Under the pieces are notes generated by a model. The model saw nothing but the letters and a program-made list of their open reading frames with translations. It had not been told where the DNA came from and did not search any database. A stretch of DNA of 15,460 nt, from the NCBI GenBank assembly GCA_905209725.1, contig CAJLTZ010000061.1:1-15460 (forward strand), read 5' to 3'. This stretch comes from an uncultured Muribaculaceae bacterium (GTDB lineage Bacteria; Bacteroidota; Bacteroidia; Bacteroidales; Muribaculaceae). Of the stretch, positions 6,975 through 14,458 are shown piece after piece; the first letter of the stretch is position 1, and each line of letters begins with the position of its first letter. The position numbers were made by a program, and so were the translations under genes.

Positions 6975-7002
6975 GTCAGGTTTCAGGTTTAAGGTGTTAG
7001 GT
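6975..7002. repeat. Four 7-base tandem repeats upstream of pyrC
   Basis: On the plus strand the carB-pyrC gap reads GTCAGGT, TTCAGGT, TTAAGGT and GTTAGGT, four consecutive heptamers sharing AGGT or a near match, ending four bases before the pyrC start. Unlike the other two heptamer spacers it is only 28 bases long and has a different unit. I see no promoter here. Confidence 0.65.
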
Positions 7003-7007
7003 ATCAA

Positions 7008-10000
7008 TTAAAACTCCTGCCAACTCTTGATTTCCAGTTCGTCGGGGCGCATAGCGCAGAAGGCACGGATATATGCCGAGGCCAGGCGGGCGTTGGTGAT
7101 CAGCGGGATATTGAGGTCGATGGCCGCGCGGCGAATCCGGTAGCCATTCGTAATCTCCTTGTCGGAATAATTGCGGGGGATATTCACCACAAGGTCGATC
7201 TCATGGCGGTGGAGCATGTCGATGGCCTGCGGGAAACCCTCCTCATCGGGCCAGTAGACGCGGGTGTTCTCCACGCCGTTCTCATCGAGATGGCGGCTTG
7301 TGCCCTCGGTGGCATAAAGAGTATAACCCTTGGCGCGGAGCAACTGGGCGGCCTGGAGCAGGTCGCCTTTCTGCTTGCCGTTGCCAGTGGAGAGCAGCAC
7401 GCTCTTGGCGGGAACGCGATGGCCCACGGAGAGCATACTTGTGAGCAGGGCAGCGCGGGCATCCTCGCCTAAGCAGCCCACCTCGCCGGTGCTCACCATG
7501 TCGACGCCCAGTTTCGGGTCGGCTTTCTGCAGACGGTTGAAGGAGAACTGGCTGGCCTTGACGCCCACATAGTCGAGGTCGAACACGCTCTTGTCGGGCT
7601 TCGACACGGGCAGGCCGAGCATAATCCTCGTGGCCAGTTCGATAAAGTTTATTTTCAGCACCTTGCTCACGAACGGGAAACTTCGCGAAGCGCGCAGGTT
7701 GCATTCAATCACCTTGATATCGTTGTCGCGGGCGAGGAACTGGATATTGAAAGGTCCGGAGATGTTGAGTTCCTTCGCTATCTTCTTGGAAATCTTCTTG
7801 ATGCGGCGGGCAGTCTCCACATATAGTTTCTGCGGGGGAAACTGGATTGTGGCATCGCCCGAATGGACACCGGCAAACTCGATATGCTCCGAGATTGCAT
7901 ATGCAATGATTTCGCCATTGCGGGCCACGGCATCCATCTCCACCTCCTTTGCGTGCTCGAGGAATCGGGACACCACCACAGGGTGGCGCTTCGACACATT
8001 AGCCGCCAGGGTGAGGAATCGTTCGAGTTCCTCGCGCGAAGAGCAAACATTCATAGCGGCGCCGGAAAGCACGTAAGAGGGGCGCACCAATACGGGGAAT
8101 CCCACGCGGTCGACAAAGCGGTTGATATCATCCATCGAAGTCAGCGCGCTCCATTCAGGCTGGTCCACGCCGATGCGGCCCAGCATTGCGGAGAACTTCT
8201 CGCGGTCCTCGGCATTGTCGATGCTTTTAGCGGAGGTGCCGAGCAGAGGCACTCCCTGTTGATCGAGGCGCAGCGCTAAGTTGTTCGGTATCTGGCCGCC
8301 TGTGGAAACCACCACTCCGTGAGGCGTCTCAAGGTCGAGGATGTCGAGCACACGTTCGAAAGAGAGTTCGTCGAAATAAAGCCGGTCGCAGAGGTCATAG
8401 TCGGTAGAGACGGTCTCCGGGTTATAGTTTACCATCACTCCACGCCAGCCCTCGTGGCGAATAGTATTAAGCGCCTGCACGCCGCACCAGTCAAACTCCA
8501 CCGAGCTGCCGATGCGATAGGCACCCGAGCCGAGCACCACCACCGAGCGGCCGTCGCGCTCATAGTCGATGTCGTGCTCCTCGCCGCTATAGGTGAGGTA
8601 CAGGTAATTAGTGCGAGCCGGATATTCGGCGGCCAGGGTGTCGATCTGCTTCACCACCGGCATGATGCCGAGACTCTTGCGGCGACGGCGCACCTCCATC
8701 ATGGCGTCCTGGATATCCTCATCCTTTTCCATGCCCACGGCGCGGGCAATCTGGAAATCGCTGAAGCCCTCGCGCTTGGCGCGACGCAGCAGCTCAACAG
8801 GAACCGCCCCGATGCCGGCACAGGCGCGAAGTTCGCGGTCGGTGTTGTGTATCTTCTTGAGTTTCTGGAGAAACCAGCGGTCGATTTTGGTGAGTTCGTG
8901 GATGCGGTCGATGTCGTATCCCTGATCGAAAGCCTTTTCAATCACGAAGATGCGCTTGTCGGTGGGCGCATGAAGGGCAGCCTCCACATCGGGAATCTCA
9001 ATCTCCTTATTATCGGTGAATCCGTGCATTCCCTGTCCGATCATTCGCAGACCCTTCTGGATGGCCTCCTCGAAAGTGCGGCCGATAGCCATCACCTCGC
9101 CCACCGATTTCATCGAGGATTCCAATTCGCGGCTCACGAAGCGGAACTTGCCGAGGTCCCAGCGCGGAATCTTGCAGACCACATAGTCGAGAGCCGGCTC
9201 GAAGAAGGCCGAGGTGCTCTTTGTTACGGAATTCTTCAGGTCGAACAGGCCGTATCCTAGGCCGAGTTTGGCGGCCACGAAAGCGAGGGGATATCCTGTT
9301 GCCTTGGAGGCCAGCGCAGAGGAACGGCTCAGACGCGCATTCACCTCAATCACACGGTAATCCTCCGAATCGGGGCAGAGGGCAAACTGCACGTTGCATT
9401 CGCCCACGATGCCTATATGGCGCGCGATGCGGATGGAAAGCTCGCGCAGTTTGTGATATTCAGAATTGGTAAGAGTCTGCGAGGGAGCCACCACGATGCT
9501 CTCGCCGGTGTGGATGCCGAGCGGGTCGAGGTTTTCCATGTTGCAGACCGTGATGCAATTGTCGTAGCGGTCGCGAACCACCTCATATTCCACCTCTTTC
9601 CAGCCCTTGAGGCTCTTCTCCACGAGCACCTGCGGCGAGAAGGAGAACGCCTTTTCAGCGAGGCGTCGGAGCTCGTCGGCATTGTCGCAGAAACCGGAGC
9701 CGAGACCCCCGAGCGCATATGCAGCGCGCAGAATCACCGGGTAGCCCAGGCGTTCAGCAGCCTCAAGAGCCTGCTCGGTGTTCTCGCAAGCCATTGAGTC
9801 GATGGTGTTGACATTGATTTCATCGAGTTTTTTGACAAAAATCTCGCGGTCCTCCGTGTCGATGATGCTCTGCACGGGGGTGCCGAGCACCTTCACTCCG
9901 TAGCGCTCGAGCACGCCGGAATGGTAGAGTTCCACGCCGCAATTCAGGGCAGTCTGGCCTCCGAATGCTAGCATGATGCCCTGCGGACGCTCGCGCTCGA

Positions 10001-10241
10001 TGACGCGCTCCACGAAGAGGGGAGTGACAGGAAGAAAATAGATATGGTCGGCCACACCCTCCGAGGTCTGCACTGTGGCGATGTTGGGATTGATCAGCAC
10101 CGTCTCGATTCCCTCCTCGCGCAGGGCCTTCAGTGCCTGGCTGCCGGAATAGTCAAACTCACCGGCCTCCCCGATCTTCAGGGCGCCCGAGCCCAGCACC
10201 AGCACTTTCTTTATCTCTTTTATGTCTTGATTGGATTGCAT
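7008..10241 (-). CDS. carB: Carbamoyl-phosphate synthase, large subunit
   Basis: Makes carbamoyl phosphate from bicarbonate, ATP and ammonia delivered by CarA; it feeds PyrB here and arginine synthesis generally. The 1077-residue protein has the duplicated design: first ATP-grasp half about 1-400, an oligomerisation region about 400-550, second ATP-grasp half from about 555 (VVVLGSGAYRIGSSVEFD) to about 940, and a regulatory MGS-like domain about 945-1077. Length matches E. coli CarB (1073). The N-terminus (VLVLGSGALKIGEAGEFDYS) and the MGS stretch NIPRN (1020-1024) are closer to my recollection of eukaryotic CPS (CAD, CPS1) than to E. coli CarB. E. coli residues that bind UMP, such as the threonines after this asparagine, are not kept. 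It starts 24 bases after carA. Confidence 0.97.
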   Translation of the reverse strand: MQSNQDIKEIKKVLVLGSGALKIGEAGEFDYSGSQALKALREEGIETVLINPNIATVQTSEGVADHIYFLPVTPLFVERVIERERPQGIMLAFGGQTALNCGVELYHSGVLERYGVKVLGTPVQSIIDTEDREIFVKKLDEINVNTIDSMACENTEQALEAAERLGYPVILRAAYALGGLGSGFCDNADELRRLAEKAFSFSPQVLVEKSLKGWKEVEYEVVRDRYDNCITVCNMENLDPLGIHTGESIVVAPSQTLTNSEYHKLRELSIRIARHIGIVGECNVQFALCPDSEDYRVIEVNARLSRSSALASKATGYPLAFVAAKLGLGYGLFDLKNSVTKSTSAFFEPALDYVVCKIPRWDLGKFRFVSRELESSMKSVGEVMAIGRTFEEAIQKGLRMIGQGMHGFTDNKEIEIPDVEAALHAPTDKRIFVIEKAFDQGYDIDRIHELTKIDRWFLQKLKKIHNTDRELRACAGIGAVPVELLRRAKREGFSDFQIARAVGMEKDEDIQDAMMEVRRRRKSLGIMPVVKQIDTLAAEYPARTNYLYLTYSGEEHDIDYERDGRSVVVLGSGAYRIGSSVEFDWCGVQALNTIRHEGWRGVMVNYNPETVSTDYDLCDRLYFDELSFERVLDILDLETPHGVVVSTGGQIPNNLALRLDQQGVPLLGTSAKSIDNAEDREKFSAMLGRIGVDQPEWSALTSMDDINRFVDRVGFPVLVRPSYVLSGAAMNVCSSREELERFLTLAANVSKRHPVVVSRFLEHAKEVEMDAVARNGEIIAYAISEHIEFAGVHSGDATIQFPPQKLYVETARRIKKISKKIAKELNISGPFNIQFLARDNDIKVIECNLRASRSFPFVSKVLKINFIELATRIMLGLPVSKPDKSVFDLDYVGVKASQFSFNRLQKADPKLGVDMVSTGEVGCLGEDARAALLTSMLSVGHRVPAKSVLLSTGNGKQKGDLLQAAQLLRAKGYTLYATEGTSRHLDENGVENTRVYWPDEEGFPQAIDMLHRHEIDLVVNIPRNYSDKEITNGYRIRRAAIDLNIPLITNARLASAYIRAFCAMRPDELEIKSWQEF

Positions 10242-10265
10242 GATGTCAGTTTGGTTAGGAGGTGA

Positions 10266-11348
10266 TTAGAGAAGCTTGATGAAATCGTCGAAGAGGAATT
10301 CGGTGTCGACCGGTCCACCCGAAGCCTCCGGATGGAACTGCACCGACCACCAGGGCTTCTCCCGGTGGCGGATTCCCTCGTTGCTGCCGTCGTTCATATT
10401 GGTGAAATATGGTTCCCAGCCCTCCTCGAGAGTGGAGGGGTCCACGGCGAAGCCATGATTCTGGCTGGTGATGAAGCAGCGGTCGGTGCCCTCCATGCGT
10501 ACCGGCTGGTTGTGGGAACGGTGTCCATATTTGAGCTTATATACGGTGGCGCCGGCGGCCTTGGCCAGCAGCTGGTTGCCCATGCAGATGCCCATCAGCG
10601 GGCGCTTCTCGTCGGGGTTGGAGATAAACTTGCGGATATATTCCACCGTTTCGGAGCACATGTCGGGGTTGCCGGGGCCGTTGGAGAGGAAGAGACCATC
10701 GAAAGGAACATTGTTGAAATCATAATCCCAGGGAACGCGCATCACTTCCACGCCACGGTTGATGAGACAGCGGACTATATTGTTCTTGGCGCCGCAGTCC
10801 ACGAGCAGGACACGTTTCGGGGCGCCGGAATTATAATGCTGTGTTTTCTTGCACGACACTTTTGCCACATAATTGATCCGGTCGTAGGGGACGCGTTCGG
10901 CCGGGGCGGGTTCGCCACCCTCCACCTCTATGCGGCCCATCATGACGCCGCTTTCTCGGAGCAGTTTGGTGAGCCGGCGTGTGTCGATGCCTGTGATGGC
11001 GGGCACCTTCTCGCGCTTCAGCCAGTCGGAGAGGCTCTCGGCCGCGTTCCAGTGGCTGTATTGCTCCGAATAGTCGCTCACAATCAGCGCCGAGGGATAG
11101 ATGCGGTCGCTCTCCATAAAGCGGGGAATGCCGTTCACCTGCTCGGCGTCGGAAGGAACGCCGTAATTGCCCACCAGAGGATAGGTCAGCGTCATGAGCT
11201 GACCCGCATAGGAGGGGTCGGTGAGGCTCTCGGGGTAGCCCGTCATCGCGGTGTTGAACACCACCTCGCCGGCCGCTCCCCCTTCATATCCGAAAGAGAA
11301 GCCCTCGAACCGGCTCCCGTCGTCAAGGATCAATGTGGCTTTTTTCAT
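10266..11348 (-). CDS. carA: Carbamoyl-phosphate synthase, small (glutaminase) subunit
   Basis: Hydrolyses glutamine and passes ammonia to CarB. The 360-residue protein has the CarA-specific N-terminal domain (GEVVFNTAMTGYPESLTDPS at 27-46) and a class I glutamine amidotransferase domain from about residue 178. The catalytic residues are in place: nucleophile C255 in GICMGNQ, H339 in VQFHPE and E341. HRSHNQPV and SQNHGFAVD are standard CarA motifs. Several stretches (VDCGAKNN, GVEVMRVPWDYDF, VDTEFLFDDF) resemble the glutaminase domain of animal CPS1, although CPS1 itself has lost the cysteine kept here. Its ATG overlaps the purF stop as ATGA, so the two are translationally coupled, and carB follows after 24 bases. 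Confidence 0.97.
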   Translation of the reverse strand: MKKATLILDDGSRFEGFSFGYEGGAAGEVVFNTAMTGYPESLTDPSYAGQLMTLTYPLVGNYGVPSDAEQVNGIPRFMESDRIYPSALIVSDYSEQYSHWNAAESLSDWLKREKVPAITGIDTRRLTKLLRESGVMMGRIEVEGGEPAPAERVPYDRINYVAKVSCKKTQHYNSGAPKRVLLVDCGAKNNIVRCLINRGVEVMRVPWDYDFNNVPFDGLFLSNGPGNPDMCSETVEYIRKFISNPDEKRPLMGICMGNQLLAKAAGATVYKLKYGHRSHNQPVRMEGTDRCFITSQNHGFAVDPSTLEEGWEPYFTNMNDGSNEGIRHREKPWWSVQFHPEASGGPVDTEFLFDDFIKLL

Positions 11349-13231
11349 TTCTTCAGAAATATTTCTTCGATGTAACTGATGTATGCTTCGTTGATTCGCT
11401 CAAGGCCGCCCGGAGTGGGATATTCTCCGGAGAAATACCAGTCGCCAGGATGATTGGGACATGCCTGACGATGGCCCTCAAGACTCTGATATACAATCCT
11501 CACCTCCGCCTCTATACCATCTGGTCGCAGCATCCCGGCAATCTTATCGGAGATCTCCTCGTCGGAGAAGAGGTCGTAAAGTTCCTTCACGAGATTCTTC
11601 TTCTCCTCATTCGGGATATTGCGCTGGCGGAGGCAGCGTTCATAGATATCCATTATCTTATCTCGTCGACCGCGATCGAGTGCGAGTTGAATGGCAGCCT
11701 GGAAGGCGATAAATTCCTCCATGCGTGCCATGTCGATGCCGTAATAGTCGGGATATCTCACCTGCGGGCTGGAACTCACCACCACGATGCGGCGCGGATG
11801 GAGACGGTCGAGAATGCGGATGATGCTCTCGCGAAGGGTGGTGCCGCGCACGATGGAATCGTCGATGATCACCAGATTGTCCTCATAAGGATTGAGCGAG
11901 CCGTAGGTGATGTCGTATACGTGTGCCGCAAGGTCGTTGCGCGTGTTGGTCTCGGAGATGAAGGTGCGCAGCTTTATATCCTTCCAGGCCACCTTCTCAG
12001 AGCGGATTCGGCGCGAGAGGATGCTGGTGAGCTGATCGGGAGTAAGGCTGCCGTTTGCCCCGATGATCTGGCGGGCCTTCTCTGCATTCAGATGTTCGTT
12101 CAGACCCTGCACCATGCCATAGAACGCTGCTTCGGCGGTGTTGGGGATATATGAGAACACGGTATGGTCCGTGTCATTGTCGATAGAGCGGAGGATGGCG
12201 GGCACGAGGTTGATGCCCATCTGCTTGCGCTCGCGGTAGATGTCGCCGTCGGAGCCGCGGCTGAAATATACGCGCTCGAAGGAGCAGGGGGAATATTTCT
12301 TCGCCGGGATAATCTGCTGGACGCGAATTTTCCCGGCCCGCGACATGAAGATGGCCTGGCCGGGAAGGAGCTCGGTGACCTGTCCTGCCTCCACGTCGAA
12401 GGATGTCTGGATCACGGGACGTTCCGAGGCGAGGGCGAACACCTCCTCGTCGGCATACCAGAAGGCCGGACGGATGCCCCAGGGGTCGCGCATGGCGAAG
12501 AGTTCGCCGCTGCCTGTCACTCCGCAGAGCACATAGCCGCCGTCCCATACAGGGGCGCTCTGCTCCAGGATGTGGGCCACGTCGATGTTCTGCTCGATGA
12601 AGGCTGTGATGTCGGTGTCGGTAAGACCCTGGTCCACGGCAATCTGGAAACAGCGCTCACTCTCACGGTCGAGGCGGTGGCCAAGCTGCTCGAGAAGAAG
12701 GAATGTGTCGGAAATCATGCGGGGATGCTGCCCTTTCACGGCGATGTGACGGAAGATATCCTGCACGTTTGTCATGTTGAAATTGGCACAGATGCAAAGA
12801 TTCTTGGCCCGCCAGTTGTTCCGGCGCAGGAAGGGATGGACAAAAGAAATGCCGCTGCGTCCCGTGGTGGAGTACCGGAGGTGACCCATATAAATCTCAC
12901 CGGCAAAGGGAAAACAGCGGCTTGCCAAATCGGCGTTGGCCAAATCTTGAGGGGAATAGGAGGCCAGTCGTTTATGCACAGCGTCGAAAATCTCGCGGAT
13001 GGCTCCGGAGCCTTCGGCTCTTTCGCGGAACATAAACTCCTCGCCGGGGGCGGCGTCGAGCTTGACGCAGGCGAGTCCGGCCCCCTCCTGACCTCGGTTG
13101 TGCTCCTTCTCCATCATGAGATAGAGCTTGTTGAGGCCATACATCCAGGAGCCATATTTGTCCTGAAAATAACTCAGGGGCTTGCGCAGCCTAACCATGG
13201 CCACGCCACATTCGTGTTTTAACGGTTCCAT
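11345..13231 (-). CDS. purF: Amidophosphoribosyltransferase, long form (PurF family)
   Basis: Likely converts PRPP plus glutamine to phosphoribosylamine, the first step of purine synthesis. The 628-residue product has an N-terminal class II glutaminase domain (nucleophile C8 after a seven-residue propeptide MEPLKHE; R119 in GHLRYSTTG; D175 in SDT) and a phosphoribosyltransferase domain whose PRPP motif IIDDSIVRGTT lies at 455-465. YGIDM (497-501) is also PurF-like. Two departures: the oxyanion-hole pair is N150-F151 instead of Asn-Gly, and about 120 extra C-terminal residues follow the usual end (E. coli PurF has 505). I start at the ATG at 13231, because an upstream in-frame ATG at 13285 would overlap the promoter and displace the nucleophile cysteine. 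First gene of the pyr run. A separate, conventional PurF elsewhere in the genome is possible, so the role is slightly uncertain. Confidence 0.88.
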   Translation of the reverse strand: MEPLKHECGVAMVRLRKPLSYFQDKYGSWMYGLNKLYLMMEKEHNRGQEGAGLACVKLDAAPGEEFMFRERAEGSGAIREIFDAVHKRLASYSPQDLANADLASRCFPFAGEIYMGHLRYSTTGRSGISFVHPFLRRNNWRAKNLCICANFNMTNVQDIFRHIAVKGQHPRMISDTFLLLEQLGHRLDRESERCFQIAVDQGLTDTDITAFIEQNIDVAHILEQSAPVWDGGYVLCGVTGSGELFAMRDPWGIRPAFWYADEEVFALASERPVIQTSFDVEAGQVTELLPGQAIFMSRAGKIRVQQIIPAKKYSPCSFERVYFSRGSDGDIYRERKQMGINLVPAILRSIDNDTDHTVFSYIPNTAEAAFYGMVQGLNEHLNAEKARQIIGANGSLTPDQLTSILSRRIRSEKVAWKDIKLRTFISETNTRNDLAAHVYDITYGSLNPYEDNLVIIDDSIVRGTTLRESIIRILDRLHPRRIVVVSSSPQVRYPDYYGIDMARMEEFIAFQAAIQLALDRGRRDKIMDIYERCLRQRNIPNEEKKNLVKELYDLFSDEEISDKIAGMLRPDGIEAEVRIVYQSLEGHRQACPNHPGDWYFSGEYPTPGGLERINEAYISYIEEIFLKK

Positions 13232-13239
13232 ATTGCCCG

Positions 13240-13271
13240 CAAAATTAGCAATTTTTTTCGGGATACGCAAC
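13240..13271 (-). promoter_or_regulatory. Promoter of the purF-car-pyr operon
   Basis: On the minus strand GTTG at 13271-13268, a 20-base spacer and TAATTTTG at 13247-13240 match the Bacteroidales -33/-7 pattern (TTTG, TAnnTTTG). Only eight bases separate the -7 element from the purF ATG at 13231, so the expected transcript has almost no 5' leader. That leaves no room for an attenuator or riboswitch between promoter and first gene. Confidence 0.7.
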
Positions 13272-13311
13272 CGCGCCGGCTGCATCGGGAAGAAAAAATC
13301 CTAAATAATTA

Positions 13312-13473
13312 AGACCCCATCCCACAAAAAATGTTAACGCAGGGGCGACCGATTTTTGATGCAGCTCAGCAAGTTAAAGAAGGAGCATAGCGGGCTATGC
13401 GACTGATGCGACTTGGCTGAGATGCGCAAATAGCGGTGACCCCTGCGTTAACATTTTTTGTGGGATGGGGTCT
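13312..13473. repeat. 162-base palindromic element, possible terminator or MITE-like repeat
   Basis: The outer arms 13312-13345 and 13440-13473 are perfect 34-base inverted copies starting AGACCCCATCCCAC. The inner 94 bases are imperfectly self-complementary, with matching blocks such as CTCAGC and AAGT. The tip is a perfect dyad, GCATAGC / GCTATGC at 13385-13391 and 13394-13400. All levels share one centre (13392/13393). It lies between the glycosyltransferase stop (13511) and the purF promoter. On the minus strand a T-rich stretch with a run of six T (13299-13294) follows within 20 bases, so it could end panB-glycosyltransferase transcription. It contains no gene. Size and symmetry also suit a dispersed non-autonomous mobile element. 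Confidence 0.9.
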
Positions 13474-13510
13474 GAACTCCTCTTACGCGACAAGCAAAGT
13501 GGTAGGCTTG

Positions 13511-14434
13511 TCATTCCCGGAAGTCGCCTTTTTTAAGGTATGCTTTTTTAATATGCCATGCTTGTGCTTTGGGGGAGTCTTTGAGCAGGGCACAGCGTGT
13601 GGCTACTGTAAGCCGGTGGAGTGCATTGGCTATATGGCGCGCCAATGGCCTGTAATTTAGAATAAAATATGTGTCGCGACCCTTTTCTGAACGGAATATG
13701 CGGGCTTTATTGACGACGCTGTTCTTGAATGTCCCCCCCTCGAGGTGCTGGATGCGGGCATCCGGCACTGAGTAAATTTTCCATCCGGCGTGAAGAATTC
13801 TCCGGCAAAGGTCAGTTTCCTCATAATACATGAAGAATTCCTTTCGGAACGCACCGCATTGGTCTACTGCCTCGCGCCGAAGCATAAGGTCGGCACCGGT
13901 GATGTAGGCCACTTGCATCGGCCTGTCGGTATGGTTGAAATCACGGTTGATACCCCATACCAGTTTCTCGGGTTTCAGATTGAGAAACTCATTTAATTCC
14001 CAACGTATGCCTGGAAAGAAGCGCCGGAAGGAGAGGGTGGGCTGCATGTTTGCATTAAAGAGATTGCCACCACAGGCGCCTGCATCGGGATGTGAGTCGA
14101 GAAAATCGGTAAGGATTTTCACCGCATTATTGAGCAATAGCGTATCGGGATTGAGACAAAACAGATAGCGTCCGCGTGCTACATCAAACCCCGCATTGTT
14201 GGCACGTCCGAATCCCACATTATCTGCAAGCTGGATAAAATGAAATTCCGGGTGATTGCCAAACTCTGTCTGAAGCATATCCCCGACGCCATCGCCCGAT
14301 GCATTGTCTACCACTATCACCTCATAAGAGACATCGTGAGTGAACTGCACCACCGATTTCAGGCATTCATCCACGAGTGCCTTCGACCGATAATTGACAA
14401 TTATTATCGAAACGTCAATCTGGGGGACTGCCAT
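13511..14434 (-). CDS. Family 2 glycosyltransferase (rhamnosyltransferase-like)
   Basis: Probably transfers a sugar from a nucleotide donor during surface polysaccharide or glycolipid assembly at the cytoplasmic face. The 307-residue protein starts with the GT-A fold stretch VSIIIVNYRS (8-17), then VVDNASGDG (41-49), and NPD at 95-97 in the place of the metal-binding DxD. GADLM (180-184) and EETD (205-208) form the acceptor and catalytic-base region, and QHLEGGT (229-235) is typical of WbbL-type rhamnosyltransferases. No membrane segment is clear. Donor and acceptor cannot be read from the sequence. It begins 24 bases after panB and is likely cotranscribed with it, though no metabolic link is evident. 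It is a lone glycosyltransferase, not part of a visible polysaccharide cluster in this window. Confidence 0.9.
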   Translation of the reverse strand: MAVPQIDVSIIIVNYRSKALVDECLKSVVQFTHDVSYEVIVVDNASGDGVGDMLQTEFGNHPEFHFIQLADNVGFGRANNAGFDVARGRYLFCLNPDTLLLNNAVKILTDFLDSHPDAGACGGNLFNANMQPTLSFRRFFPGIRWELNEFLNLKPEKLVWGINRDFNHTDRPMQVAYITGADLMLRREAVDQCGAFRKEFFMYYEETDLCRRILHAGWKIYSVPDARIQHLEGGTFKNSVVNKARIFRSEKGRDTYFILNYRPLARHIANALHRLTVATRCALLKDSPKAQAWHIKKAYLKKGDFRE

Positions 14435-14458
14435 TTTATCTTACGGGGAAAGGAGATT

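Noticed and set aside
3239..13222. Long plus-strand frames, for example 3864-5069, 8319-9260, 10332-11375 and 12164-13222
   Set aside because: Each lies antisense to a certain car/pyr/pur gene. They are mirror frames of GC-rich coding sequence and their translations show no family motifs.
13232..13285. An 18-residue N-terminal extension of PurF from an ATG at 13285
   Set aside because: It would be encoded by the promoter itself and would move the nucleophile cysteine far from the N-terminus; PurF needs only a short propeptide.
13312..13473. Riboswitch or tRNA-like RNA in the palindrome
   Set aside because: The structure is one long self-complementary arm, not a multi-branched fold, and no tRNA or known riboswitch core is recognisable.
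13436..13660. 74-residue plus-strand frame beginning in the right arm of the palindrome
   Set aside because: It starts inside the repeat, then runs antisense to the end of the glycosyltransferase gene, and shows no promoter or family resemblance.
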